Assembly (NCBI RefSeq): GCF_014844135.1
Contig: NZ_CP041403.1
Span: forward strand, 1,488,001-1,552,000
DNA: 64,000 nucleotides
Direction: 5' to 3'
Source of the DNA: Arcobacter sp. FWKO B
GTDB lineage: Bacteria > Campylobacterota > Campylobacteria > Campylobacterales > Arcobacteraceae
This document shows positions 35,307 to 44,315 of this stretch, piece after piece. The position numbers and the translations under genes were made by a program. Each line of letters starts with the position of its first letter. Within the stretch, counting starts at the first letter, position 1. The notes beneath the pieces were generated by a model, which was not told the DNA's origin, made no database searches, and was given only the letters and a program-made list of their open reading frames with translations.

Positions 35307-36203
35307 ATGGTAAACTACATTAAAAAGGATCACACAATCAAATTCAATCATATTTATATAGAACTTACCACAATTTGTGGACTTAATTGTTTTTTTTGTC
35401 CACCAACAAATAGAAAGTCACATATTATGTCTTTGGAAATGTTTGATAATATATCTCTAGAGGTAAAAGATTTTACAGATGAGATTTATTTACATATTGT
35501 TGGTGATCCTATGGTGCTGTCAAATTTATCTGAATATATACAAATTGCATCTAAGTATGATTTGAAAGTCAATATTACAACTAGTGGATTTTATATGGAC
35601 AAAACAAAATATGAAATACTTTGTGCAAAAAATATAAAGCAAATAAATTTTTCACTGAATAGTTTTAATGCAAATGAAACTAATATTACTTTTGAAACAT
35701 ATATGGACAATATACTAAATTTTTGTATATATAAACAATCCTCACCAAATAATATGTTTATCAATCTTAGACTTTGGAATGAAGATGAAAGTAAAAGTGC
35801 AAGTAAATATAATGAAAGAGTATTTCAAAAGTTAAAATCTTTTTTTGGACTTGAACGAATAGATATAAGTGGGAAAAAAGCAAGAGTGTCTAATAAAGTA
35901 TTACTTAGTTTTGATGAATATTTTGAATGGCCAAATTTAAATAATACATATTATGAGCCAAATGGGTATTGTTTGGGATTAAAGTCTCATATTGCAATAT
36001 CTTCCAATGGTATAGTTGTTCCTTGTTGTTTAGATAAAGATGAAGTGATAGTTTTAGGTGATTTGAAAAAAGAAAAACTAAAAGATATATTACAAAACAA
36101 AAAAGCAAATGATATAATTAATGGTTTTAAAAAAAATACAGCAGTTGAAGAGTTATGCAAAAAGTGTAGCTATAAAAGCAGATTTAATTCATATGGTAAT
36201 TAA
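35307..36203 (+). CDS. Radical SAM protein with SPASM/twitch-like C-terminus
   Basis: The 298-residue protein has the CX3CX2C cluster motif in TTICGLNCFFCPP near residues 28-35, which binds the [4Fe-4S] cluster that cleaves S-adenosylmethionine. The middle follows the partial TIM barrel pattern (EIYLHIVGDPMV, KVNITTSGFYM). A second set of cysteines (YCLGL, VVPCCLD, ELCKKCSY) near 225-292 suggests an auxiliary cluster as in SPASM proteins. The substrate is unknown: no precursor peptide gene was seen beside it. The start is an ATG without a ribosome site that overlaps a TATAAT, so the start is somewhat uncertain. feoA follows after 59 bases. Confidence 0.82.
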   Translation: MVNYIKKDHTIKFNHIYIELTTICGLNCFFCPPTNRKSHIMSLEMFDNISLEVKDFTDEIYLHIVGDPMVLSNLSEYIQIASKYDLKVNITTSGFYMDKTKYEILCAKNIKQINFSLNSFNANETNITFETYMDNILNFCIYKQSSPNNMFINLRLWNEDESKSASKYNERVFQKLKSFFGLERIDISGKKARVSNKVLLSFDEYFEWPNLNNTYYEPNGYCLGLKSHIAISSNGIVVPCCLDKDEVIVLGDLKKEKLKDILQNKKANDIINGFKKNTAVEELCKKCSYKSRFNSYGN

Positions 36204-36215
36204 TTAACCATTAAG

Positions 36216-36238
36216 TTAATAATAGTTATCATTTCAAT
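36216..36238 (+). promoter_or_regulatory. Possible Fur-like site upstream of feoA
   Basis: The AT-rich stretch with ATAATAGTTATCATT resembles part of a Fur box and lies about 25-47 bases before the feoA ATG. The match is incomplete and the region is AT-rich throughout, so chance similarity is possible. Confidence 0.25.
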
Positions 36239-36262
36239 AATTAAAAAGAAAAAGAAGTAAAT

Positions 36263-36487
36263 ATGACATTAGATAAGAGTAATATTGGCGATAAAGTAGT
36301 TGTTAAAAAATTTTTAAATGATGATATGCTTAAAACAAGGGTTTATTCCTTTGGTATGATAGAAGGCTCAACTTTGGAGATTGTAAATATTTCTTTAGCT
36401 AAACAAACTATACAGGTCAAAAGTGATGATGGAACATTAATAGGACTAAGATTAACTGAAGCAAAAAATATCGAGGTAAGCAAATGA
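36263..36487 (+). CDS. feoA: Ferrous iron transport protein FeoA
   Basis: The 74-residue protein is an SH3-like FeoA domain (YSFGMIEGSTLEIVN, then QVKSDDGTLIGLRLTEAKNI). FeoA is a small cytoplasmic partner of the FeoB iron channel. Its stop overlaps the feoB start by four bases. The ATG has AAGAAG upstream. Iron control through Fur would be expected, but only a weak candidate site is seen. Confidence 0.92.
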   Translation: MTLDKSNIGDKVVVKKFLNDDMLKTRVYSFGMIEGSTLEIVNISLAKQTIQVKSDDGTLIGLRLTEAKNIEVSK

Positions 36488-38586
36488 CTCCTATTAAAAT
36501 AGTTTTAGCTGGACAACCAAATGTTGGTAAAAGTATGCTTATCAACTCTATTTCAAAATCAAATCTAAAAGTTGGAAATTTTTCTGGTGTAACAGTTGAA
36601 AAAACAGAAGTATGTTTTGAACATGATTGCCATATTTTTGAACTTGTTGATTTACCTGGAACTTATTCGATAGATGGTTTTTCAAAAGAAGAGATTGTTG
36701 CAAAAGACTATCTTGCAAATAATGACTACGATGTTATAGTAAATGTTATAGATTCTACACACTTACAAAGAAATCTTTTACTTACTATGGAACTTGCAAG
36801 AACAAATAAAAAAATAGTCATAGCATTAAATATGGATGATGAGGCACAAAAAGAGGGTATTTTTATTGATGTTGAGCAATTTTGTGCAATTACAGGGATA
36901 AAAGCTGTTAAAGTTTCTGCATCGAAAAAAACTGGAATAGACAATCTTTTACAAGCTATTCATGATGTATATGAAGAGCCAAGATGCTCCCATAAGATAA
37001 TCTATAATGACTCTATAGAACAAGAAATTTTTCATATTTCAATGTTTTTAGAACAAAAGAATTTTTTGTATAAAGATTTAACTAATCGAGAAATTGCGAT
37101 AAGACTTATTGCTGGGGAAAAAGAACTTTTTAAAGTTGTGCATGAACATCCAATATATTTGGAACTTCAACCTTTGCTGTTAAGTAGTCTAAATAATATT
37201 TATGAATACTATGAAACAAAGAATATAAAAGATATATTTAAAAAAGAGGATTTTGCAATAGCTAAAGGGCTTACTACAGAAGTTGTATCCCAAAAAATAC
37301 AAAAATCACAAAATCTTACACAAAAAATTGATTCAATTTTGATAAATAAATTTGCTGGAATTCCAATATTTTTATTTTTTATGTGGGCACTATTTCAAAT
37401 TACATTTGAATTGGGTTCAATCCCTATGGATTATATAGAGGTCTTTTTTGGTTCACTTAGCGAAGCTGTTAGTAACTCTTTAGGTGATGGATTGCTTAGG
37501 GATATGATAGCTGATGGTATTATTCCAGGTGTTGGTGCTGTGGTATTATTCTTACCAAATATAGTGATATTATATATTGGTATTGCACTATTAGAAACTA
37601 CTGGATATATGAGTAGAGTAGCATTTTTATTTGATGGATTTTTTCATAAATTTGGACTTCACGGAAAAAGTTTTATTCCCCTTGTAACAGGCTTTGGATG
37701 TAGTGTTCCAGCATATATGGCTGCAAGAACTTTAAAAAGTGAAAAAGATAGACTGATTACTTTATTTGTAATAGGCTTTATGAGTTGTGGAGCGAGATTA
37801 CCTGTGTATGTACTATTTGTTGGTACTTTTTTTGCTTCTACAAATGCGGGAAATGTATTATTTGCAATATATATAGCAGGTGCTTTTATGGGACTTTTGA
37901 TGGCAAAACTTTTAAGAGTTACTGCATTTAAAGGAGCAGATGAACCATTTGTAATGGAAATGCCAAAATATAGACTTCCAACATTGAGATTGCTTTGGTT
38001 TACCGTATCAAATAATGCTTATTTATATCTAAAAAAAGCTGGAACTTTTATACTTGCAGCTTCTGTTCTTATATGGGTAGCAAGTACATATCCAAAAAAC
38101 TATGAGATGATACAAGAGTATGAGAGTCAAATAGAATTATTAGAAGATGAAGATGAAATAGCACACTTAGAACTAGAACTTTCTCAAAAGTCATTAGAAC
38201 AGAGTTATTTAGGTATTATTGGTAAAAGTACAGAATTTTTATTTGCACCACTTGGTTTTGATTGGAAGCTTACAATTGCTCTTGAAGCTGGACTTGCGGC
38301 AAAAGAGGTGATAGTTGCTACACTTGGGATTTTATATAATGTTGGTATAGATTTGGATGAAGAAAGTACATCATTGCAACAAGCTTTAGCTCAAAGTATC
38401 CCATTGCCAACAGCTGTTGCGTTTATAGTGTTTGTAATGTTATATCTTCCATGCCTTGCAGCTAGTGTAGTTTTTGCGAAAGAAGCTGGAGGATACAAAT
38501 ATCTTGGATATCTATTTGTATTTACAACAGCTACAGCTTGGATTATGTCATTTATTGCGTATAATTTGGTTTTAATTTTATTATAA
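36484..38586 (+). CDS. feoB: Ferrous iron transporter FeoB
   Basis: The 700-residue protein begins with a G domain: GQPNVGKSM (P-loop), VDLPGTYSID (G3) and NMDD (G4). A helical spacer follows (about 170-270), then a membrane domain with two Gate motifs; GFGCSVPAYMAARTL near 405 is the typical core. The C-terminal membrane half ends near residue 700, without the cysteine-rich FeoC-like tail. It imports Fe2+ across the inner membrane. ATGA overlap with feoA shows one operon. Confidence 0.96.
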   Translation: MTPIKIVLAGQPNVGKSMLINSISKSNLKVGNFSGVTVEKTEVCFEHDCHIFELVDLPGTYSIDGFSKEEIVAKDYLANNDYDVIVNVIDSTHLQRNLLLTMELARTNKKIVIALNMDDEAQKEGIFIDVEQFCAITGIKAVKVSASKKTGIDNLLQAIHDVYEEPRCSHKIIYNDSIEQEIFHISMFLEQKNFLYKDLTNREIAIRLIAGEKELFKVVHEHPIYLELQPLLLSSLNNIYEYYETKNIKDIFKKEDFAIAKGLTTEVVSQKIQKSQNLTQKIDSILINKFAGIPIFLFFMWALFQITFELGSIPMDYIEVFFGSLSEAVSNSLGDGLLRDMIADGIIPGVGAVVLFLPNIVILYIGIALLETTGYMSRVAFLFDGFFHKFGLHGKSFIPLVTGFGCSVPAYMAARTLKSEKDRLITLFVIGFMSCGARLPVYVLFVGTFFASTNAGNVLFAIYIAGAFMGLLMAKLLRVTAFKGADEPFVMEMPKYRLPTLRLLWFTVSNNAYLYLKKAGTFILAASVLIWVASTYPKNYEMIQEYESQIELLEDEDEIAHLELELSQKSLEQSYLGIIGKSTEFLFAPLGFDWKLTIALEAGLAAKEVIVATLGILYNVGIDLDEESTSLQQALAQSIPLPTAVAFIVFVMLYLPCLAASVVFAKEAGGYKYLGYLFVFTTATAWIMSFIAYNLVLILL

Positions 38587-38630
38587 ATATTATAAAGCAT
38601 AGTTATTTTAGTTTTTCAGGTTTTTTTTAG

Positions 38631-38636
38631 TATAAT
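38631..38636 (+). promoter_or_regulatory. Probable -10 box of the haem-c diguanylate cyclase gene
   Basis: A perfect TATAAT after a T-rich run lies 36 bases before the TTG start. The leader of about 30 bases holds the AAAGG ribosome site at 38661-38665. Confidence 0.45.
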
Positions 38637-38672
38637 ATTTTTGTATATATCCTACAATACAAAGGTGTTATA

Positions 38673-40370
38673 TTGAAGATAGCCAGAAATTTTATAAATA
38701 GATATACTATATTAGTTATAGCAATTATTTTTTATATATTTTTAGTTTATGTTTTTTATTATCAAACTAAAAGTTATACTATAACAAAATCTCAAGAAAA
38801 AATAGAAGATTTACTTCTTAATGTGCAAGCATTAAGAAGTTTTAATTCAAACTACCAAAAAGAAGAAGTTTACAAACTCCAATCTCTTGGGTATATTTAT
38901 GATGGATATTTTTCTCCAGAACTTTTATCTTCAACATATGTATCCAAAGAAGTTAATAAAATCTATAATGACTTAAGAATAGCTCAAAATAAAGCTCCTA
39001 TTATCATAAGATTTGCTTCTTCAAATCCTAGAAATCCAGATAATCTTGCATCCACAAAAGAGGATGAAATACTAGAACTTTTTAATAATAAAACAATAAG
39101 TGAATATACACAAATTATCAAAACATCTGACGGTGAAGCTATATATTATGCCGTGCCAACAAAAGTAACCACAGCTGAGTGTGTAAAGTGTCACAGTGAT
39201 CCATCTTATGCACCAGCAGACTTGGTGAAGATATATGGAGATACAGCAGGTTTTTATGAGCACAATGGAAATATAAGAGCTTTATTATCGACAATATATC
39301 CAATAAAAGATGAGTTAAAAGTAGGAAAGTTCTATTTTTATATGTTTTCTTTAACTACCCTTTTTGTATTTGTGATTATTGGTGCTTTATCACATAAGTT
39401 TTTAAATATTATTGATGAAAAGCAAAATGAACTTGAAGATATTAATAAATCACTAGAAGATAAGGTTCAAGAGCAAACAAAAGAGCTTGAACAAAAAAGT
39501 GAATATCTAAATCTAATATTTGATTCTTCACCAAATATTATCTTAGTAAGTGATGGACATAATTTAGTATTTGCTAACAAAACTTTTTTTGAACTCTTTA
39601 ATAAATGTGATAACATAGATGATTTCAAAAAATATTTTGTTTCAATAGATAATTTTATCGCAAGTCATCATATTTCTGATATGGAAGATAAGGATTTTGA
39701 TATAAATAATTTTATAGACAAAAACAATAAGCTATCATTTATTTTAAACAATAAAGAGTACTATTTTAATATGACCACCACTAAAATACATTTTAATAGT
39801 GATGTACTATTTTTACATATTTTAGCTGATATTACGGAGTTAGAAACTACTAAAAAAGCATTAGAAGAGATCTCTATAAAAGATGAATTAACAGGACTAT
39901 ATAATAGAAGATATTTTAACAAAATATATGAACAAGAGATTCATAGAGCAATAAGAGCAAATGAATATATCTCTTTTGCAATATTAGATATAGATTATTT
40001 CAAAAATTATAATGATACTTTAGGACATATTGCTGGAGATAATGCTCTTAAAGAAGTTGCGAAAGTTTTAGCAAACTCTTTTAATAGAAGTAGTGATTAT
40101 GTATTTAGGATGGGTGGAGAAGAGTTTAGTATTATTATGGTTGGTGTTGAGCCAGAAAAGTCTTTACAATATATACATCAACTTCAAGACAATATCAAAA
40201 ATATTAAAATACCACATCCATCAAGTGATATATCATCATATTTGACAGTATCTATTGGTTTATTTGTGTCTAAAGTATGGCTAAGTGAGGATGTTGATTT
40301 TTATAAAGAAGCTGATTACTTATTGTACAAAGCAAAATTAGATAGAAATTGTATACAAACAAATATATAA
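38673..40370 (+). CDS. Haem-c sensor diguanylate cyclase (Tll0287-like domain, PAS, GGDEF)
   Basis: The 565-residue protein starts at a TTG with AAAGG upstream. It has a transmembrane helix (about 13-33), a periplasmic domain of the DUF3365/Tll0287 type with one c-type haem site CVKCH near residue 170, a second helix (about 222-244), a coiled coil, a PAS-like domain (about 275-385) and a GGDEF domain. The active site is intact (RMGGEEF near 480). RSSD lies five residues before it, the spacing of an inhibitory I-site. It should make c-di-GMP in response to redox state or a haem ligand such as NO or O2 (inference). A cytochrome c gene lies convergently downstream. Confidence 0.9.
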   Translation: MKIARNFINRYTILVIAIIFYIFLVYVFYYQTKSYTITKSQEKIEDLLLNVQALRSFNSNYQKEEVYKLQSLGYIYDGYFSPELLSSTYVSKEVNKIYNDLRIAQNKAPIIIRFASSNPRNPDNLASTKEDEILELFNNKTISEYTQIIKTSDGEAIYYAVPTKVTTAECVKCHSDPSYAPADLVKIYGDTAGFYEHNGNIRALLSTIYPIKDELKVGKFYFYMFSLTTLFVFVIIGALSHKFLNIIDEKQNELEDINKSLEDKVQEQTKELEQKSEYLNLIFDSSPNIILVSDGHNLVFANKTFFELFNKCDNIDDFKKYFVSIDNFIASHHISDMEDKDFDINNFIDKNNKLSFILNNKEYYFNMTTTKIHFNSDVLFLHILADITELETTKKALEEISIKDELTGLYNRRYFNKIYEQEIHRAIRANEYISFAILDIDYFKNYNDTLGHIAGDNALKEVAKVLANSFNRSSDYVFRMGGEEFSIIMVGVEPEKSLQYIHQLQDNIKNIKIPHPSSDISSYLTVSIGLFVSKVWLSEDVDFYKEADYLLYKAKLDRNCIQTNI

Positions 40371-40372
40371 TC

Positions 40373-40403
40373 TGTAGTAACCTTTTATATAAAAGGTACT
40401 ACA
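40373..40403. terminator. Convergent bidirectional terminator
   Basis: Arms of 14 bp with one bulged A (40373-40387 and 40390-40403) lie between the diguanylate cyclase stop and the end of the convergent cytochrome gene. Confidence 0.6.
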
Positions 40404-40416
40404 AAATTACTACTAT

Positions 40417-40902
40417 TTATTTTAGTGTTTGAAGGTATTCGTATACACCTTGAACTTCTTCTTCACTGATATTAGAAAATGGACTCATCAAAAATCCCAT
40501 ACCTCTATCATATGTTCCACCTTTGTATCCTCTGATAGCTTGAACTATATCATCATTTGAAAGGCTATTAAGGGCTCTTGATTTACCATAAGCTCTTTTT
40601 TGTCCACTATCACCATGACATACTGCACATCTGTTTGTATAAAGGTTTTTACCAACTTCTGTAAGTTCAGCTTTTGTAATAGCTTTTTTCTCTGTTACTG
40701 TAAATAGTGATATACCTTTAGCTTCGCTTGAAGTACTATCACTTTTTATATGAGCTAGTTCACCATGATATTTCTCTATAAGTGCTTTTAATTCTGCACC
40801 CATTTCACCCTCAAGTTTAAAACATACACAATCACTTGATGTACTAGATGCATAAAGTGATGTTGCTAGTAAAGTAGCCGTTGCCAATTTTAAAAATCTC
40901 AT
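40417..40902 (-). CDS. Periplasmic class I cytochrome c
   Basis: The 161-residue protein has a signal peptide (about 1-18), a short N-terminal region with a CVCF pair, and a single haem-c domain. The haem site is CAVCHGDSG near residue 93, with a probable axial methionine in GFLMSPF near 139 and a C-terminal helix EEVQGVYEYLQTLK. This is a small soluble electron carrier; partners such as a cytochrome c oxidase or peroxidase are possible but not encoded nearby. The N-terminal extension before the haem domain has no clear family. Confidence 0.87.
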   Translation of the reverse strand: MRFLKLATATLLATSLYASSTSSDCVCFKLEGEMGAELKALIEKYHGELAHIKSDSTSSEAKGISLFTVTEKKAITKAELTEVGKNLYTNRCAVCHGDSGQKRAYGKSRALNSLSNDDIVQAIRGYKGGTYDRGMGFLMSPFSNISEEEVQGVYEYLQTLK

Positions 40903-40997
40903 TCGTTCTCCTAATGTTTAGTCTAATATTTGCTTAGTAGTATATTAGTATATTATTTCTTAAAATTAATTACAAATATATGCATATAAGCTAATAA

Positions 40998-42260
40998 TTA
41001 TGCTTCAATCCTTATCATTGCAGGTTTTTCTTGAATAAAATCAAGACTCTCGATTTTTTCTAATGCTTGAAGAACATCAATCTCTTTTGCTGTATGTGTA
41101 GCAAGTAAAAGATTTGAGAATCCACTTTCAAGAGGTTTTTGTAATATTTTTTCTATTGAAATATCAAAACCAGAAAGGATTGATGCTACACTAGCTAGTA
41201 CACCAGTCTTATCAACTACTTTTAGTCTTATATAGTATTTTGTTTCAATGTCATTTTTTTCTGCAAGGCTTAAGCCACTTTCTAGAGGTTTGTTAAAACC
41301 AAGCATAGGTGAACCTTTACCCCTTCTTGCAATATCTATAATATTTGCAATAACAGCACTAGCAGTTGCATCACCACCAGCACCAGCACCATAATACATA
41401 GTTTCACCAACTTTATCACCAACAACACTTATTCCATTCATTACACCATCAACTTTCGCTATCATTTGTGTATTTGGTATAAGAACAGGGTGAACTCTAA
41501 GTTCAACTAATTTGCCTCTTTTTTTTGCAATACCAAGAAGCTTAATAGAATAATTAAATTCATTTGCAAAATCTATATCACAAGGTGTAATATTTTGAAT
41601 GCCTTCTATTAAAATATCTTCAGGTTTTGCATCTATCCCATAAGCTATACTTGCCAAAATAAGAAGTTTATGTGCTGCGTCAAATCCACCCACATCAAAA
41701 GTTGGATTAGCTTCAGCATATCCAAGCTCTTGAGCTTCTTTTAGTACATCTTCAAAACTAGCACCCTCATTTATCATTTTTGTAAGTATAAAATTACAAG
41801 TACCGTTTATTATCCCTTTGATTGATAAAATATGGTTTGCACTTAGTCCCTCACGAAGTGCATTTATAATAGGAATCCCACCAGCTACACTCGCTTCAAA
41901 CTCAAAAGGGACTTCACCAGCAATTGCCTCTAATTCATATCTATGATATGCTAAAAGTGCTTTATTGGCTGTTACTACTGATTTACCTTTTTCAAGTGCA
42001 CTTTTTACAATTTGGTATGGCTTTTCAACTCCACCCATAAGTTCAACTATTAAATCAATACTTTCATCATTTAGTACTTCGTTTACATCATCAGTAAGTG
42101 GAATATCAACATCTCTAAGTTTTGATAGATTATTAACAACACCACAAACAGGAACAATTTCTACCCCAGCTCTAGCTTTGATAATCTCTTTATTATCTTT
42201 AAGTATTTTGATTACACTGCTTCCAACAGTTCCAACTCCAATGATTGCAATTTTTAACAT
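40998..42260 (-). CDS. hom: Homoserine dehydrogenase
   Basis: The 420-residue protein has the Rossmann motif IGVGTVGSSVIKIL, the catalytic domain with ASVAGGIPIINALREGL near residue 130 and FDVGGFDAAHKL near 200, and a C-terminal ACT domain (about 345-420, RLKVVDKTGVLASVASIL). It reduces aspartate semialdehyde to homoserine, the branch to threonine and methionine. The ACT domain suggests feedback control, usually by threonine. It is monofunctional, with no aspartokinase part. It follows the aminotransferase gene by 21 bases. Confidence 0.95.
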   Translation of the reverse strand: MLKIAIIGVGTVGSSVIKILKDNKEIIKARAGVEIVPVCGVVNNLSKLRDVDIPLTDDVNEVLNDESIDLIVELMGGVEKPYQIVKSALEKGKSVVTANKALLAYHRYELEAIAGEVPFEFEASVAGGIPIINALREGLSANHILSIKGIINGTCNFILTKMINEGASFEDVLKEAQELGYAEANPTFDVGGFDAAHKLLILASIAYGIDAKPEDILIEGIQNITPCDIDFANEFNYSIKLLGIAKKRGKLVELRVHPVLIPNTQMIAKVDGVMNGISVVGDKVGETMYYGAGAGGDATASAVIANIIDIARRGKGSPMLGFNKPLESGLSLAEKNDIETKYYIRLKVVDKTGVLASVASILSGFDISIEKILQKPLESGFSNLLLATHTAKEIDVLQALEKIESLDFIQEKPAMIRIEA

Positions 42261-42281
42261 ATCTTTCCTTATTATTACTTA

Positions 42282-43484
42282 TTATGCTTTTAAATATTTT
42301 TTTATATTTTTTGCTGCTTGGCGAATTCTTTTTTCATTTTCAATTAAAGCAATTCTTACATAATCATCACCATAATGTCCAAATCCAATTCCAGGACTTA
42401 CTGCAACTTTAGCTTGTGTTAATAGTTCTTTAGAAAATTCGAGTGATTTTAAATGTGCTTTTGATTGTGGAATTTTAGCCCATATAAACATACTTGCTTT
42501 TGGAGAATTTAATTCCCATCCAGCTTCACGGAATGCTTCTACCATAACATCTCTTCTTTTTTGGTAAGTTTGTCTTATCTCTTCAACACACTCTTGTGGC
42601 CCATCAAGTGCAACTGTTGCAGCTACTTGAATTGGTGTAAACATACCATAATCTAACCATGATTTAATTCTTTTTAGTGCATTTACAAGTCTTGGATTTC
42701 CAACCACAAAACCAACTCTCCATCCTGCCATATTGTAACTTTTACTTAATGTATAACTCTCAACTGCAACATCTTTAGCCCCTGGAACACTTAGTATTGA
42801 AGGAGTTTCATATCCATCAAAAGCAAGATCAGCATATGCTATATCGCTTATGATATAAAATCTCTCTTTTTTTGCCATTGCTACAATTCTTTCATAAAAT
42901 GCAGGTGTTACAACTGCACTTGAAGGGTTGTGTGGGAAATTTACTACAACAAATTTTACTCTAGGAATACTTTCGTTAATTGTTTTTTGTAATCTTTCAA
43001 AAAATAAATCTTCATCAACTTCATATCTGTCATTGAAACTTAGCTCCATTTTATGTACCGCTGCACCTGCAAGCATAAACGCATAAGAGTGGATAGGGTA
43101 TGTTGGATCAGGAACAACAGCAACATCACCGACATTTACTATAGCTTCAACTAAGTGAACATAACCCTCTTTAGAACCTATTGTTGCAACAGCTTCTGTA
43201 TCAGGATCTAATTCAACTCCATATTTTCTTTTGTACCAGTTACAAATAGCAAGTCTAAGTTTATATATACCAGCAGAAGCTGAGTATCTATGAGCTTTTG
43301 GTTTTTGAGCAACTTCTACAAGTTTATCAACTATATGTTTTGGTGTAGGACCATCAGGATTTCCCATAGAAAAGTCTATTACATCTTCACCAGCTCTTCT
43401 TGCTTCCATTTTCAAATCATTCACTACTGCAAAGACATAATTTGGAAGTCTCTTCAATCTTTCAAAATCAATTTCATTAAACAC
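42282..43484 (-). CDS. alaC: AlaC-type pyridoxal-phosphate aminotransferase
   Basis: The 400-residue fold-type I aminotransferase resembles E. coli AlaC through most of its length: LPNYVFAVVNDLKMEARR, DFSMGNPDGPTPKHIV, TIGSKEGYVHL, and SPGIGFGHYGDDYVRIALIE. The PLP lysine is in TLSKSYNMAGWRVGF near residue 240. AlaC makes alanine from pyruvate and glutamate; in this group related enzymes may use other amino acids, so the exact substrate is inferred. It starts two bases after the unknown secreted protein gene and precedes hom. Confidence 0.87.
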   Translation of the reverse strand: MFNEIDFERLKRLPNYVFAVVNDLKMEARRAGEDVIDFSMGNPDGPTPKHIVDKLVEVAQKPKAHRYSASAGIYKLRLAICNWYKRKYGVELDPDTEAVATIGSKEGYVHLVEAIVNVGDVAVVPDPTYPIHSYAFMLAGAAVHKMELSFNDRYEVDEDLFFERLQKTINESIPRVKFVVVNFPHNPSSAVVTPAFYERIVAMAKKERFYIISDIAYADLAFDGYETPSILSVPGAKDVAVESYTLSKSYNMAGWRVGFVVGNPRLVNALKRIKSWLDYGMFTPIQVAATVALDGPQECVEEIRQTYQKRRDVMVEAFREAGWELNSPKASMFIWAKIPQSKAHLKSLEFSKELLTQAKVAVSPGIGFGHYGDDYVRIALIENEKRIRQAAKNIKKYLKA

Positions 43485-43486
43485 TT

Positions 43487-44311
43487 TTACCCCTTTATTA
43501 CTAGAGTTAATCCTCTTTTTATATTTACTAGATTATATAAATCACCAATTTGTATATATTTTGTACCATCTGGAATAGCAGATTTAAGTCCGCTGTATCT
43601 TTCATTTTTTGATATGATATATAAAGGTCTTAACATCTCATCAAAAAAGATTATATATGGAAACCAATTATCTAATCTTTTTGATGTTACATTAAGCTCT
43701 TTTGCATCACCAATTTCTATCATATATGGTTTTAATGGTTTTTGTAATGAAATTTTTTCATTTGTGGATACTTTTATTGTATCAGGAACTCTTGAAACTT
43801 TCATATCTAGTCTGTAAGTCCATATATTGTGCTCTTTTTTTGTTACATCTACTATTTTGACTTGATTTTTTGAGAATTCATTTGATAATAAAACAGGATC
43901 AACTATATATTCAGTATTTAGAATGATATCCCATTTAAGTAAATTTTGTGTTGAATCTTTTTGGACATTTTGAGTAAAATAGTAATAATACCCAAGTTTG
44001 TTCAAAACACTATTTACAACATAAATTCCATTTATTGATTTATCTACAATCTCAAACTCTAAAATAAAGTCTTTTGGATCATTGAAATTTAATTTTAATA
44101 ATCCATTATTTTTAAGTTCTTCTAAAACAGCAACTACTTTTAGTTCCCCTCCTAAAAAAAATTTGTTTCTATCATTAAATAAAACATTGATAATATTTTT
44201 ATTTCTGTTATAATCATTTTGTCCTATCAAATTGATAATCTTATTATGTAAAACATCTGCATTTAAAATATTAATAAATACAAAAATAAGTACACAAAGT
44301 TTTTTTATCAT
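43487..44311 (-). CDS. Unknown periplasmic protein
   Basis: The 274-residue product (ATG at 44311; a TTG one codon earlier is possible) has a signal peptide ending near LNA at residue 19, and no further membrane helix. AAGGA lies about seven bases before the ATG. The rest is beta-rich with many Asn and Lys residues. I do not recognise a family. It sits between rlmB and alaC with one- or two-base gaps, so it is co-expressed with translation and amino-acid genes, which does not explain an exported protein. Confidence 0.7.
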   Translation of the reverse strand: MIKKLCVLIFVFINILNADVLHNKIINLIGQNDYNRNKNIINVLFNDRNKFFLGGELKVVAVLEELKNNGLLKLNFNDPKDFILEFEIVDKSINGIYVVNSVLNKLGYYYYFTQNVQKDSTQNLLKWDIILNTEYIVDPVLLSNEFSKNQVKIVDVTKKEHNIWTYRLDMKVSRVPDTIKVSTNEKISLQKPLKPYMIEIGDAKELNVTSKRLDNWFPYIIFFDEMLRPLYIISKNERYSGLKSAIPDGTKYIQIGDLYNLVNIKRGLTLVIKG

Positions 44312-44315
44312 CAAA

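Noticed and set aside
35303-35308. Perfect TATAAT as the promoter of the radical SAM gene
   Set aside because: The box overlaps the only usable ATG; transcription from it would remove that start, so it was not listed as a promoter.
43290-43817. Plus-strand frame of 175 codons
   Set aside because: It is antisense to alaC and the unknown periplasmic gene, with Phe/Ile/Tyr-rich low-quality translation.
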